NCBI GenBank assembly: GCA_025356055.1
Contig: JANXUU010000009.1
Location: forward strand, 1 to 40,214
Reading direction: 5' to 3'
Length of the DNA stretch: 40,214 nt
From: Sphingomonas sp.
GTDB taxonomy: Bacteria; Pseudomonadota; Alphaproteobacteria; Sphingomonadales; Sphingomonadaceae
Shown: positions 5,213 to 15,046 of the stretch, one piece after another
Layout of the letters: every line of letters begins with the position of its first letter
How positions within the stretch are numbered: the first letter of the stretch is position 1
Made by a program: the position numbers and the translations under genes
The notes under the pieces: generated by a model
Databases searched by the model: none
What the model saw: only the letters and a program-made list of their open reading frames with translations
Told to the model about the DNA's origin: nothing

Positions 5213-7576
5213 TTATTTCGCCGCCAGAACCTTGCGCGCGGCCTCCGCCAGTTCCTGGACCGAGAACGGCTTGGGGAGGAAGGCGACATTGTCGATGTCG
5301 ATCGACTTGCGCAACTGCTCCTCTGCGTAGCCCGACATGAACAGGATCGGAAGTTTCGGGCGGGTCTTGCGCGCCTCGCGAACCATCGTCGGGCCGTCCA
5401 TCAGCGGCATGACAACATCGCTGACGAGGAGGGCGATTGGCTCGCCGCGGTTGATGACCTCGAGCGCTTCCTCGCCGTTGGTTGCGGTAATGACCTTGTA
5501 GCCGTGGCGGGTCAGCGCACGCTCGGCGACTTGGCGGACCATCGGCTCGTCTTCGACCAAGAGGACCGTGCCAGTGCCCCACAGCTCGCCGTCGTTGGGC
5601 TTGGCGACGCGCCTAGCCGGAGCGGCCGCTTTTTCGGTGGCGTGAACGGGCAAGTAGATGGTGAACCGGGTGCCCTTGCCGATCTTGCTGTCGGCGAAGA
5701 TGAAGCCGCCCGATTGCTTGACGATTCCATAGACGGTTGAGAGACCGAGGCCAGTGCCCTTGCCGACTTCCTTGGTGGTGAAAAAGGGCTCGAACACCTT
5801 GCCGAGAATACCGGGCGCGATGCCGCTTCCGGTGTCGTCGATCGCGATGGCGGTGTAATCGGCAATGGGCAGGATGTCCGAGCCAATTTCGGCGACCTGA
5901 TCGGCGCGGACGGCGTAGGTCTGGATGGTGAGCACGCCGCCGCCGTTGGCGAGCATCGCGTCGCGCGCGTTGACCGCGAGGTTGACGATGACCTGTTCGA
6001 GTTGGCCGGGGTCGGCGCGGACGGCGCCGAGGTCGCGGCCGTGCTTGAGCTGAAGCTCGACGGTCTCGCCAAGCAGGCGCTTGAGCAGGTGCGAGACTTC
6101 GGACACGACGTCGGGCAACTGGAGGATTTGCGGGCGGAGTGTCTGCTGTCTCGAGAAGGCGAGCAGCTGGCGTGTCAGCCCGGCGGCGCGGTTCGAGTTG
6201 GAACGGATCTGCTGAATGTCATCATAGTCGCTGTCGCCCGGCGTATGGCGCATCAGCATCAGGTCGCAGTGCCCGATGATCGCGGTCAGAATGTTGTTGA
6301 AATCATGCGCGACGCCCCCGGCCAGCTGACCGACCGCCTGCATCTTGGTTGCCTGCGCGACCTGGCGCTTGAGTTTGGCCTCTTCGCTATTGTCCTTGAG
6401 CAGGAGCAGCACTGCGGCATCGCCGAGGCCGCGCAGTCCAGCGACGGTGAGGGCAACGGGCTCGCCGGGCTGGTGGGCAAGCCGGACAGCGAGGTCGCCT
6501 GACATGGCAGGACCGCGGGCGTTGCGGCGAACCGCATCTGCGACCGCGCCTTTGTCTTCCTTGACGACGAGGTCGCCGGGATAGGAGGGAAGCACGTCAG
6601 ACAAGCCACCGGCTGAACGGAACGCCTTGTTGGCGGTGATGAAGCGCCCGTCACGATCGACCAGCGCAAGCCCCACGGGGAGCACGTCGAGGAGAGCCTG
6701 GATGTTAGCGCCGCCTCCGCCTTGTGCTTCGCCCTCGTCGAAAAGCAGGAAGGTACCGGCGCCGCTCTCGATCGCGGGATCGATAGGAAGGTGGACCGCG
6801 CGTAGCAGGGTAGCCTCCACACCTTCCGATCGGAGTCGGGCGCGGCCCGAGTCGTCGCTTTCGACGATCGAATCGAAGCGGAGAGCCTCGGGGCTGGGAG
6901 AAGCACCGAGCGCGCGGTCGGCGAACAGCTTGTTCGCAGCGAGCAGGCGGCCTTCGGTGTCGACGAGGGCAGCCAGCACCCCAGCGTTCGAGAGCCGCTC
7001 GCCGGTGTCCCCGGCGATGCGCAAGGCGGCAACAGTCATCATGTCGGGCCCCGGTGACCTTGGAAAGCGCCACAGGAGAAAATCGCTGGGGACCCCGGCG
7101 CGTTCGACATGGACTACGGCGCCGTCGTCAAGGCTCGTGCCGGCATAGCCGTCTCGCCACGCGGCGACGCGCGCTGCGGCAAGAGATTCGCCAAGCATGG
7201 CAGGCGAGGGAGTGCCGGAAAAACGCTCCCGATAGGCGGGGTTCGCAACCAGGATCTGGCCCTTCCCGTCGGTCAGCACGGCGGGCTCGTCATGAAGCGC
7301 GAGCGCAGCGCCGATCAGCGGAAGATCGGGGACCGCGACGGCCGGGGCGGCGGGAACCTTTGCGGCGCGGCGCTCGACGACGAAGGCAGCGACGAGCATT
7401 GCGACGAAGCCGGCGAAGAACAGCAGGGCGAAGGGGCGCGCGCCCAATACCCAGAACAGGATCGCCCCGCTTGCCGCGGCCGCCGCGACGAGAGCCGGCT
7501 CCAGCCAGCGCGGCCCGCTGTCGAGCGGCGCGTCAAGCAGCCTGGCGTCAAGCGGGGCGAGATGTTGGTGAAGCAC
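5213..7576 (-). CDS. cckA: Cell-cycle hybrid histidine kinase CckA
   Basis: A 787-residue hybrid kinase/phosphatase that in alphaproteobacteria feeds phosphate through ChpT to CtrA and CpdR at the inner membrane. Two membrane helices (about 28-46 and 49-68) precede PAS-like modules (about 88-190, 195-280 and 290-395). A dimerisation/phospho-acceptor region follows with H424 in GGVAHDFNNIL, then a HATPase domain with NARDAM, DTGSGI and GTGLGLS, and a C-terminal receiver (671-787) with phospho-acceptor D720 in LLVSDVVMP. Length and the GVAHDFNN box are characteristic of CckA. The GTG start lies 3 nt after the peptidase stop. ChpT, CtrA and DivL are not in the window. Confidence 0.93.
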   Translation of the reverse strand: MLHQHLAPLDARLLDAPLDSGPRWLEPALVAAAAASGAILFWVLGARPFALLFFAGFVAMLVAAFVVERRAAKVPAAPAVAVPDLPLIGAALALHDEPAVLTDGKGQILVANPAYRERFSGTPSPAMLGESLAAARVAAWRDGYAGTSLDDGAVVHVERAGVPSDFLLWRFPRSPGPDMMTVAALRIAGDTGERLSNAGVLAALVDTEGRLLAANKLFADRALGASPSPEALRFDSIVESDDSGRARLRSEGVEATLLRAVHLPIDPAIESGAGTFLLFDEGEAQGGGGANIQALLDVLPVGLALVDRDGRFITANKAFRSAGGLSDVLPSYPGDLVVKEDKGAVADAVRRNARGPAMSGDLAVRLAHQPGEPVALTVAGLRGLGDAAVLLLLKDNSEEAKLKRQVAQATKMQAVGQLAGGVAHDFNNILTAIIGHCDLMLMRHTPGDSDYDDIQQIRSNSNRAAGLTRQLLAFSRQQTLRPQILQLPDVVSEVSHLLKRLLGETVELQLKHGRDLGAVRADPGQLEQVIVNLAVNARDAMLANGGGVLTIQTYAVRADQVAEIGSDILPIADYTAIAIDDTGSGIAPGILGKVFEPFFTTKEVGKGTGLGLSTVYGIVKQSGGFIFADSKIGKGTRFTIYLPVHATEKAAAPARRVAKPNDGELWGTGTVLLVEDEPMVRQVAERALTRHGYKVITATNGEEALEVINRGEPIALLVSDVVMPLMDGPTMVREARKTRPKLPILFMSGYAEEQLRKSIDIDNVAFLPKPFSVQELAEAARKVLAAK

Positions 7577-7579
7577 TCG

Positions 7580-9640
7580 CTACCAGATACGCACCCGCTG
7601 CGCCGGCGCAAGATAAAGCTTCTCGCCCGGCTTGGCGCCGAACGCCGAATACCACGGATCCATGTTGCGCACGATGTTGCCGCGCTGCTCTGACGGCGAG
7701 TGCGGGTCGGTCAGCAGACGTTGGCGCAGATTAGCCTCGCGATAGTTGCGACGCCAGACTTGCGCCCAGCCGAGATAGAAGCGCTGATCGCCGGTAGTGC
7801 CGTCGATCACTGGCGGAGTCGCACCGCCGAGCGAGGCTAGATAGGCATCGTGGGCAACGGTCAGTCCGGCGAGATCGGCGGTATTCTCGCCCATCGTAAG
7901 CTTGCCCTGGATGTGCATTCCCGGGAGGGGCTCATAGGCGTCATACTGCTTGCCGAGCGCGTCGAGGCGCGACTGGAAGGCGGCGGTGTCGGCCGGAGTC
8001 CACCACTTCACCAGCTTGCCGGTGAGGTCATACTTTGCGCCCTGATCGTCGAAATGATGACTCATCTCGTGGCCAATGACCGCGCCGATCCCGCCATAGT
8101 TGACCGCCGGGTCGGCATTGGGGTCAAAGAACGGCGGTTGGAGGATCGCGGCGGGAAAGACGATCTCGACCATTCCGGGATTGGCATAGGCGTTGACCGT
8201 CATCGGGGTCATTCCCCACTCCCAGCGGTAGATTGGGTGGCCGAGCTTGGCGACATTATAGGCATGCTCGAACTGCGCCGAGCGCATTGCGTTGCCGAGC
8301 GCATCGTCACGGCGAATCTCGAGGCCGGTGAGGTCGCGCCAGCGATCGGGGTAGCCGATCTTGGGGGTGAAGGCGGCGAGCTTGGCACGCGCCTTGACGC
8401 GGGTGTCGGGGGACATCCACTCAAGCGTGGAAAGCCGCCGGTCCATCGCCGCGATGATATTCTTGACCAGCCTGTCGGCCGCAGCCTTGGTCTCGGGCGG
8501 GAAATAGCGTTGGACGTAAATCTTGCTGACGTCGTCGCCGAGCGCGCCGCTGGTAAATTCGACGCCGCGCTTCCAACGCAGTTGCTGTTCCGGGGTCCCC
8601 GACAGGACAGTGCCGTAGAAGGCAAAATTCTCGTTGTCGAAAGCGGCCGGAAGATAGTCGGCGAACGTGTCGAGCGAGTGGACGAGGAGCTGGTCCTTGA
8701 GCACGCCAAGCGGGGTCGCGGCGATAAGTTTCGCGGTGCCAGTGAACGCGCTCGGCTGGGCAACGATAACGCTCGACACAGGCGTGCCGTTGGCGGCGAG
8801 CGCGGTGCGGAAGTCGAAACCGGGCGCGGCGGCGGCGAGCTGGGCGAGGCTCATCTTATTGTAGGTCTTGTCGGCGTCGCGACTGTCGATGCGCGTCCAG
8901 TGCACCTTCGCCAGCCCCGTCTCGAAGGCGAGGACCGCGGCGGCCCGTTGAGCCGCGTTGGGCTGGCCGGCAAGTGTCATCATCGTCGTCAGGTGGGTGA
9001 GATATTTGGCGCGTGTGTCGGCAAGCTTGGCATCGTTCGAGAGGTAGTAATCGCGGTCAGGCATGCCGAGGCCCGACTGGCCCATCGACAAGGCATAGGT
9101 TTCGGGATCCTTGTCATCCTGACCGACATAAGCGGCGAACGGGGTGCTGACCCCGAGCGCGCCGGCCTTGGCATAGAGCGCGGCGAGGCCGGCTTTCGAG
9201 CTTAGGCCCGCGATCTCGCCGAGCCACGGATTGATCGGCGCAAGTCCCTTGGCCTCGATCGCGGCGGTGTCGAGGAAGGCGGCATAGGCGGCGCCGATCT
9301 TGCTCGACGGATCAGCAACGGCCTGATCGAGAATCTCGTGAGTTCGGGCCTTGGACAGGTCATCGAGGACGTTGAAGCTGCCATAGTTGGATTTGTCGGC
9401 GGGGATGGCGGTGGTCTTGGCCCATGCGCCATTGGCGAACTGGTAGAAATTGTCGCCGGGGGTGACCGCGCGGTCCATGCCGGCTGCATCGTATCCGAAG
9501 CTGCCGATCTGCGCGCGATGCGGTGCTGGCGCGATCGGGACCGCTTCGGCGGTACGAAGCGGTTGCGGCTGGGCAATGCTCGCGGTGGTGCAACCAGCGA
9601 GGATGGTCGTCGCGGCGAGCGCGATGGCGAGACGGTTCAT
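7580..9640 (-). CDS. M13 (neprilysin-family) zinc metallopeptidase, lipoprotein
   Basis: A 686-residue peptidase of family M13 (PepO/neprilysin type), which cleaves oligopeptides. The zinc site is HEMSH at 524-528 with the third ligand in GENTADLAGL (E585, with D589 supporting). The C-terminus ends RVRIW, as is usual for the family. Residues 1-17 form a lipoprotein signal with lipobox LAGC (C17), so it is probably anchored in the periplasm or outer membrane. The gene is intact and directly precedes cckA (3-nt gap), so the two are likely co-transcribed; whether this has functional meaning is unknown. Confidence 0.93.
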   Translation of the reverse strand: MNRLAIALAATTILAGCTTASIAQPQPLRTAEAVPIAPAPHRAQIGSFGYDAAGMDRAVTPGDNFYQFANGAWAKTTAIPADKSNYGSFNVLDDLSKARTHEILDQAVADPSSKIGAAYAAFLDTAAIEAKGLAPINPWLGEIAGLSSKAGLAALYAKAGALGVSTPFAAYVGQDDKDPETYALSMGQSGLGMPDRDYYLSNDAKLADTRAKYLTHLTTMMTLAGQPNAAQRAAAVLAFETGLAKVHWTRIDSRDADKTYNKMSLAQLAAAAPGFDFRTALAANGTPVSSVIVAQPSAFTGTAKLIAATPLGVLKDQLLVHSLDTFADYLPAAFDNENFAFYGTVLSGTPEQQLRWKRGVEFTSGALGDDVSKIYVQRYFPPETKAAADRLVKNIIAAMDRRLSTLEWMSPDTRVKARAKLAAFTPKIGYPDRWRDLTGLEIRRDDALGNAMRSAQFEHAYNVAKLGHPIYRWEWGMTPMTVNAYANPGMVEIVFPAAILQPPFFDPNADPAVNYGGIGAVIGHEMSHHFDDQGAKYDLTGKLVKWWTPADTAAFQSRLDALGKQYDAYEPLPGMHIQGKLTMGENTADLAGLTVAHDAYLASLGGATPPVIDGTTGDQRFYLGWAQVWRRNYREANLRQRLLTDPHSPSEQRGNIVRNMDPWYSAFGAKPGEKLYLAPAQRVRIW

Positions 9641-9723
9641 CGATTTTCCCTAGCAAACAATTAGATAACTGGGTTGTGACGGTTTAGACGAGCCTCAGGT
9701 GAAGCGCTCGACGAACTGTCGCG

Positions 9724-10281
9724 TCAAGTCGACGAACGGCGGCGATCGTTGCGGCGCAGCGTGCGGCGAGCGCGATACCTGCTCGTGATCCAGCGGCGCC
9801 AGAAGAAGGCACTGAAGACGTAACCGAGCGTCGCGGCACTCGCAGCGATTGTGAGGATGCCGAGCGCAATCGGACCGGAGGCGTGGTGGATCCAGAACAG
9901 GAAGCGGGCAAGCTCGCCTGAGACCTGCGCGGCAGCGGCGGGATCGACGTCAGCGCCGCGACGCAGCTCCCATTTACCGATGTGATAAGCCGCCCAGTAC
10001 ATCGGCGGAATGGTCAACGGGTTGACGACCAGCGTCACGGCTGCGGCAATGGCGATGTTGGCACGCGCCGGGATCGCGAGCAGCGCAGCGATGACCATGT
10101 GCAGGAACGGGATGATCACACCGATACCGAGTCCCAACGCGACCGCGCGGGGGACCGAGCGATGGTTCATTCGCCACAAATTGGGCTGGCTGAGCTGCCG
10201 CGCGAAGGGGCGAAGCAGCCAGTTGTCCCCGACGGTCTCGCGCGTAGGGATGTGACGGCGGACGAAGGCAGCGACGCTCAT
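9724..10281 (-). CDS. DUF2062 membrane protein
   Basis: A 185-residue protein with an N-terminal basic region and probable membrane helices at about 49-70, 77-95 and 133-160. The NPLTIPPMYWAAYHIG segment is typical of DUF2062. The biochemical role of the family is not established. The ATG at 10281 shares its A with the smpB stop (TGATG), so translation is coupled; a TTG one codon upstream is less likely. The very basic C-terminal tail (RYRARRTLRRNDRRR) is probably cytoplasmic. Confidence 0.85.
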   Translation of the reverse strand: MSVAAFVRRHIPTRETVGDNWLLRPFARQLSQPNLWRMNHRSVPRAVALGLGIGVIIPFLHMVIAALLAIPARANIAIAAAVTLVVNPLTIPPMYWAAYHIGKWELRRGADVDPAAAAQVSGELARFLFWIHHASGPIALGILTIAASAATLGYVFSAFFWRRWITSRYRARRTLRRNDRRRSST

Positions 10282-10763
10282 CAAACGTCGCGGCGGAGCA
10301 GGCGGCCCTGCTCGCGCTTCCAGTCGCGTTCCTTCTCGACCTCGCGCTTGTCGTGCATCTTTTTGCCGCGAGCGATGGCGAGCTCGACCTTCGCCCGCCC
10401 GGCCGAGTTGAAATAGATCGACAACGGGACGAGCGTCAGCCCCTGACGATTGATCGCGCCGTGCAGCTTGGCGATCTCGCGCCCTTTGAGCAGCAGCTTG
10501 CGCTTGCGACGCGGCTCGTGGTTGAGGCGGTTGCCGTGACTATATTCGGGGATCGAGGAATTGACGAGAAACACCTCGGCATCCTCGACCATCGCATAGC
10601 TTTCGGCGATCGATCCCTCGCCGACGCGCAACGCCTTGACCTCGGTGCCCTTCAACTCGATGCCGACCTCGTAGCGCTCCTCGACATAATAGTCATAGCG
10701 CGCACGCCGGTTCTCGGCGACGACCTTGACCTTGTCGAACGGGGTTGGAAGCGGCTTGCCCAT
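10281..10763 (-). CDS. smpB: SsrA-binding protein SmpB
   Basis: A 160-residue RNA-binding protein that delivers tmRNA to stalled ribosomes. Seen: an OB-fold with [28 protein letters not shown], a SIPEYSHGN-like segment, and the basic C-terminal tail ([20 protein letters not shown]) that occupies the mRNA channel. The start at 10763 ([11 protein letters not shown]) gives the usual length, although the frame stays open upstream. It lies 41 nt after dapA in the same direction and is coupled to DUF2062. The tmRNA gene itself was not found here. Confidence 0.95.
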   Translation of the reverse strand: MGKPLPTPFDKVKVVAENRRARYDYYVEERYEVGIELKGTEVKALRVGEGSIAESYAMVEDAEVFLVNSSIPEYSHGNRLNHEPRRKRKLLLKGREIAKLHGAINRQGLTLVPLSIYFNSAGRAKVELAIARGKKMHDKREVEKERDWKREQGRLLRRDV

Positions 10764-10804
10764 GACACGGCAGATAGGGCGGAGTGCGCTGGAGCGCCAG
10801 TAAC

Positions 10805-11680
10805 TTAGAGAAGGTCGGCGTGCGCCAGCGCGGCATCGACGACCCTCTTCGCTTCGGGCGACGGTTCGGTGAGCGGCAGACGGAGTTCGGTGCTGAAGCC
10901 AGGACGGACCCGCGAAAGGGCGTATTTCGCGGGTCCGGGTGAGGCGTCGGCGAACATGGCGTCGTGGAGCGGGTAGAGCCTTTCCTGCAACGCGAGGGCG
11001 TCGGCCCAGCGGCCTTCGAGGGTCGCTCGCTGGAAGTCGGCGCAAAGCTGTGGGGCGACGTTGGCGCTGACCGAGATGCACCCCACCCCGCCCATGGCGT
11101 TGAAGCCGAGCGCACTCTCGTCGTTGCCGCTCAGCTGGCAGAAGTCAGGGCCGCAGGCGAGGCGCTGTGCAGTCACCCGACCGAGGCTGCCAGTGGCGTC
11201 CTTGATGCCCACCACGCTGGGCAGTTTGGCGACTTCGGCCAGTGTCGCGACTGAGATATCGACGACGGTTCGGCTAGGTACATTGTACACGATGATCGGC
11301 AGCGGCGAGGCAGCCGCAAGCGCTTCGAAATGGGCTAGCAGACCGGCTTGGCTCGGCTTGTTATAGTAAGGCAGCACGATCAGCGCGGCGTCGGCGCCCA
11401 TGTCGGCCGCCACTCGCATATGTTCGATCGCGGTGGCGGTGTTGTTCGATCCGCAGCCCGCGATGACGGGCACCCTGCCCTTCGTCTGGTCGATGGCGAG
11501 CTCGAACAGGCGGTGCTGTTCCTCGTGAGAGAGCGTGGCGACTTCGCCGGTGGTGCCGCACGGGACGAGACCGGACGAGCCCTGGGCTATTTGCCACTCG
11601 ACGAAGACTCGGAACGCCTCTTCATCAACACGGCCTGCCGCAAAAGGCGTCACCAGCGCCGGTATCGACCCGGAAAACAT
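10805..11680 (-). CDS. dapA: 4-hydroxy-tetrahydrodipicolinate synthase
   Basis: A 291-residue TIM-barrel enzyme that condenses pyruvate with aspartate semialdehyde in the lysine/diaminopimelate pathway (cytoplasm). The Schiff-base lysine is K160 in GIKDATG. The catalytic tyrosine is Y132 in YNVPSRT, and the threonine pair is in CGTTGE (43-44). The ATG at 11680 is used, with AAAAGGA about 10 nt upstream; a TTG one codon earlier is the only alternative. It heads the dapA-smpB-DUF2062 run and is divergent from the lytic transglycosylase across about 97 nt. Diaminopimelate goes into peptidoglycan, which the divergent gene acts on. Confidence 0.96.
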   Translation of the reverse strand: MFSGSIPALVTPFAAGRVDEEAFRVFVEWQIAQGSSGLVPCGTTGEVATLSHEEQHRLFELAIDQTKGRVPVIAGCGSNNTATAIEHMRVAADMGADAALIVLPYYNKPSQAGLLAHFEALAAASPLPIIVYNVPSRTVVDISVATLAEVAKLPSVVGIKDATGSLGRVTAQRLACGPDFCQLSGNDESALGFNAMGGVGCISVSANVAPQLCADFQRATLEGRWADALALQERLYPLHDAMFADASPGPAKYALSRVRPGFSTELRLPLTEPSPEAKRVVDAALAHADLL

Positions 11681-11777
11681 CAATTATTTCCTTTTCGCCG
11701 AGTCCGCGAAACCATAGGGTCGCTCCCGGGGTTGTTGTTCACGGCCTGATAAGGACCGCTAAGTCAGGATGTCCAGC

Positions 11778-13748
11778 ATGAGTCGCATTGCCTTTCTCGT
11801 GCCGATCTTCCTCACCACCGCCGCTGGCGCGGCGATGCAGGCCGAACTCGTGCCGGTGACGAGCGCGCCCACGGTGTCTTCCTACGCCGCTTCGGGAAGC
11901 GAGATCGACTATGCGCTGTCGGACTGGCGGCGCCTGCGCGGCAGCGACGGCTATGCATTCAGTGACTATGCGCGCTTCATCATGGCCGATCCGGGCTGGC
12001 CGGGCGAGAATGCCATGCGCCGGACCGCCGAGAAGGCGATGCGGCCGGGCGAGAATGCGGTGACGGTAATCGGCTTCTTCCAGTCGGTGCAGCCGGTGAC
12101 AGGCAATGGCTTTGCCCGGTTGGCGGAAGCGCTGGCGGCGACGGGGCGGACGCTCGAGGGTCAAGCGGCGGCGCGGTCGGCGTTAGAATCGGCGGATCTT
12201 GGCGCTTATGACGAAGCCAACCTCATGTCGCGATTCACCGGGCAACTAAGCTTCGCCGACTACGACAAGCGGATCGACGCGCTGCTGATCGCCAAGAAGC
12301 CGGCCGATGCGACGCGGATGCTTTATTACGCGAGCGCGGCGCGCAAGTCGGCGTTCGCGGCGCGAATCGCGCTTCAGACGCGCGCACCGGATGCCGAGAC
12401 CCAATATGCCGCAGTCGCGGCGCAGATGGCCAGCGATGCCGGGCTGCTGATGGATCGCACGCGCTATCTTCGCGATACCGGCAACGAGGCGAGCGCGCGA
12501 TTTTTGATGGCGCGGACGCACTCTTTCACGGCGCGGCCGGCGAACCCCCAGGCCTATCTCGAGCTGGCCACGGCGGTGGCGCGCGGAGCAGCTTCGGATC
12601 GGCAGTATCAGACGGCTTACGACATCGCGCGGCAGGTCGACGATGTGTTTCCCGCAGGGGCCGATGTCGCGCTGCAGCCGCTCGGGGTGCGCGACGACTA
12701 TACCAACCTCACCTGGACCGGTGGCGAGATGGCGCTGGTGTATCTCAACCGGCCGGCCGATGCGGTAACCCTGTTCGACCGCTATTCGCACGGCGGTCGG
12801 TCGCTGCAGGTGATGACCAAGGGAGCCTATTGGGCGGGACGTGCGGCGACGACCGCGGGGCAGCTGGAAAGCGCCACAAGCTATTTCGAACGCGCGGGGG
12901 CGGTGCCGGAGAGCTTCTACGGTCAGCTTGCTCTGGAGCGGCTGGGACGCGCGGTGCCGATGCCGGGCGGGCTGCCGACGCTGCTCGCGACCGATGTGCA
13001 GCGCAGCCAGTTCCAGCAGAAGCGGATTGTCCGCGCGGTGCGGTCGCTCGGCGCGAGCGGACGGCGCGACGAACAGACGATGTTTGTTCGGGCGCTGTCG
13101 GAAGCGGTCGGTACCGATACCGATCGCGTGCTGACGGCGGAGCTGGCACAGTCCGTGGGCCGCCCCGATCTCGCCGTGTGGACAGCGCGGTCCGCGCGGA
13201 TCAAGGGCGCGACCTTCTATTACAAGGCTGCCTTCCCGGCTTACTCGATCGCGGCGATCGGGCGGCAATGGTCGCTGGCGCATGGCATTACGCGGCAGGA
13301 ATCAAGCTTCGACCACAACGCAATGAGCGGGGTTGGCGCGCGCGGGATGATGCAACTGATGCTGCTTACGGCGCGCGAACAATGTGCCAAGATGGGAGTC
13401 GCCTATGACCCCTCGCGACTATTGTCCGATCCGTCCTACAACATGATGCTGGGCAGTGCTTATTTTGCGCGGCTCGTCAACCAGTGGGGCGGCAATTATC
13501 CGCTCGCGGTGGCAAGCTACAACGCCGGCTCCGGCAATGTTCGCAAATGGGTCAATGCCAATGGCGACCCGCGCCAGCCAGGGGTCGATGTCATCCGCTG
13601 GATCGAGGATATCCCGTTTACTGAAACCCGCGGCTATGTTCAGCGCGTGCTCGAAAACAGCGTGGTCTATGACCGGTTGAACCCGACGCTGACGCCTGCC
13701 GGGCCCGTTCATTTGTCGCAATATCTCGGCAAATCAAGGCCAGGTTGA
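11778..13748 (+). CDS. slt: Soluble lytic murein transglycosylase (Slt-like)
   Basis: A 656-residue periplasmic enzyme that cleaves the MurNAc-GlcNAc bond to form anhydro-muropeptides. It has an N-terminal signal peptide (MSRIAFLVPIFLTTAAGAA), a long alpha-helical superhelix (about 40-480) and a C-terminal lysozyme-like SLT domain. The catalytic glutamate is E508 in TRQESSFDHNA; GARGMMQLM and VASYNAG motifs follow. The ATG at 11778 is preferred to one at 11769 because AGGA lies 8 nt upstream and the signal peptide then starts correctly. The stop shares a base with greB (TGATG). Confidence 0.93.
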   Translation: MSRIAFLVPIFLTTAAGAAMQAELVPVTSAPTVSSYAASGSEIDYALSDWRRLRGSDGYAFSDYARFIMADPGWPGENAMRRTAEKAMRPGENAVTVIGFFQSVQPVTGNGFARLAEALAATGRTLEGQAAARSALESADLGAYDEANLMSRFTGQLSFADYDKRIDALLIAKKPADATRMLYYASAARKSAFAARIALQTRAPDAETQYAAVAAQMASDAGLLMDRTRYLRDTGNEASARFLMARTHSFTARPANPQAYLELATAVARGAASDRQYQTAYDIARQVDDVFPAGADVALQPLGVRDDYTNLTWTGGEMALVYLNRPADAVTLFDRYSHGGRSLQVMTKGAYWAGRAATTAGQLESATSYFERAGAVPESFYGQLALERLGRAVPMPGGLPTLLATDVQRSQFQQKRIVRAVRSLGASGRRDEQTMFVRALSEAVGTDTDRVLTAELAQSVGRPDLAVWTARSARIKGATFYYKAAFPAYSIAAIGRQWSLAHGITRQESSFDHNAMSGVGARGMMQLMLLTAREQCAKMGVAYDPSRLLSDPSYNMMLGSAYFARLVNQWGGNYPLAVASYNAGSGNVRKWVNANGDPRQPGVDVIRWIEDIPFTETRGYVQRVLENSVVYDRLNPTLTPAGPVHLSQYLGKSRPG

Positions 13749-14254
13749 TGGCTGTGGATGAGGAGGAAAAGCGCTCTCCCCGTCTTATCACGCCGGCCGG
13801 AATAGCAGAAATCCGAGCTGAATATACCAACCTGTTCGGGACTGAGCGACCCAAGCTGGTCGAGATGATCAGCTGGGCGGCGGGCAATGGCGATCGCTCG
13901 GAGAATGGCGATTACATCTATGGCCGCAAGCGGCTGCGCGAAATCGACCGTCGCATTTCCTACCTGTCGCGGGTGATGAAGCACGCTCGGGTGGTCGACC
14001 CTGCGGCGCAGGTCGAGCGCAATCGGGTGCGCTTTGGGGCGACCGTCGAGCTGGCCGACGAAGACGACGATCGGCGGGTGATGACGTTGGTCGGGGAGGA
14101 CGAGGCAGACGCCTCAGCGGGCATGATCAACTGGACCGCGCCGATCGCCCGCGCCCTGATCGGGGCGAAGGTCGGCGACGAGCGGCTGGTGGTGCTTCCG
14201 GCGGGTGAAAAAAGCTATGAGGTCGTGGCGATCCGCTATCCGGATCCGCGCTAA
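13748..14254 (+). CDS. greB: Transcript cleavage factor GreB
   Basis: A 168-residue GreA/GreB-type factor that rescues backtracked RNA polymerase by stimulating transcript cleavage. The coiled-coil tip residues are in NGDRSENGDYIYGRKRLREID, with the D and E that coordinate the catalytic Mg. YIYGRKRL is the GreB rather than GreA form. The C-terminal globular domain follows (about 90-165). It is translationally coupled to slt (TGATG). Its TAA stop overlaps the stop of the convergent PPK2-like gene (shared CTAA, 14251-14254), so no terminator can lie between them. Confidence 0.92.
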   Translation: MAVDEEEKRSPRLITPAGIAEIRAEYTNLFGTERPKLVEMISWAAGNGDRSENGDYIYGRKRLREIDRRISYLSRVMKHARVVDPAAQVERNRVRFGATVELADEDDDRRVMTLVGEDEADASAGMINWTAPIARALIGAKVGDERLVVLPAGEKSYEVVAIRYPDPR

Positions 14255-15015
14255 CCCGCCTTCTGCTGGTTTAGCATGACAACTGTCTCGCCCTCCATCG
14301 GGGGCGCAAGCGGAAGGGCTTTCTCGAGCGCTTCCGTCACCGCCGCGAGCGCGGCCTCGACCCCGGCGCTCTGCCCGTTGGCATCGATCACTGTCCACGG
14401 TGCCCAGCGCGTGTCGGTTCGGCGCAGGAGGTCGGTCCAGCTTCCTTCGCGGATTTCGCGGGACGGCGCGACACTTCGGTCGGTCACCAGGAAGCGGCGC
14501 CACGAGTCGGCATCCCGCGCAGCGATGCGTTCAGCCTGGACGTTCGAAGTAACATGAAAGTACAGCTTGATCAGCAGGGTGCCATGATCGCGCTGCTGGG
14601 CCTCGAACTCGTTGATTTCGTCGCAGCGCCGCGCCCACGCCTTATCGGCCAAGCGCCCCGCGAGGCGGTCATCGGCGACATGGCAGTACCAACTACCATG
14701 GAACAGCGCGGTCGAGCCCAGGCCAGGCAGGCTCGCCCAATAAGGCGCTAGCCAGTGGCGTTCCTGGTCGTCACCAAGGGGGCAATGCGTCGCGAAATGG
14801 CAAGGGTCCCATGCACCGGCGAGGCGGCGTAGGGCAGCTCGTTTGCCGCTGCCGTTCCAGCCCTCGAACAGAATCATTGCGCGGCGACGATGGACGATCT
14901 GCGCCAGCTGGAGCTCGCCGAGCCGCTCGATCATGGCGCCGGGCTCGGCTGAGGCGATCGAGTCACCTCGTTCAAATTCCGTTAAATCAATCGGCACACG
15001 CGAGGCGTATCGCAT
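14251..15015 (-). CDS. PPK2-family protein with altered active-site motifs
   Basis: A 254-residue protein clearly related to polyphosphate kinase 2 / polyphosphate:AMP phosphotransferase. It shows HRRRAMILFEGWNGSGKRA, SWYCHV, DEINEFEAQQRDHGTLLIKL, RRTDT and APWTVIDAN in the right order. The P-loop is EGWNGSGKRA where the family has EGxDAAGKGG (D to N, GG to RA). The second acidic motif is FHGSWY where FDxSWY is usual (D to H). PPK2 enzymes use these acidic residues for Mg and phosphoryl transfer, so this protein may be inactive, regulatory or changed in substrate. It is convergent with greB (stop codons overlap) and lies 31 nt downstream of aspS in the same direction. A GTG at 14997 is an alternative start. 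Confidence 0.8.
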   Translation of the reverse strand: MRYASRVPIDLTEFERGDSIASAEPGAMIERLGELQLAQIVHRRRAMILFEGWNGSGKRAALRRLAGAWDPCHFATHCPLGDDQERHWLAPYWASLPGLGSTALFHGSWYCHVADDRLAGRLADKAWARRCDEINEFEAQQRDHGTLLIKLYFHVTSNVQAERIAARDADSWRRFLVTDRSVAPSREIREGSWTDLLRRTDTRWAPWTVIDANGQSAGVEAALAAVTEALEKALPLAPPMEGETVVMLNQQKAG

Positions 15016-15046
15016 CCGATGTGGAGCGGCAATCGCTTACGCGTGA

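Noticed and set aside
7850-9205. 451-residue frame antisense to the M13 peptidase
   Set aside because: The peptidase on the other strand has all zinc-site motifs and a lipobox. The antisense frame has no recognisable features.
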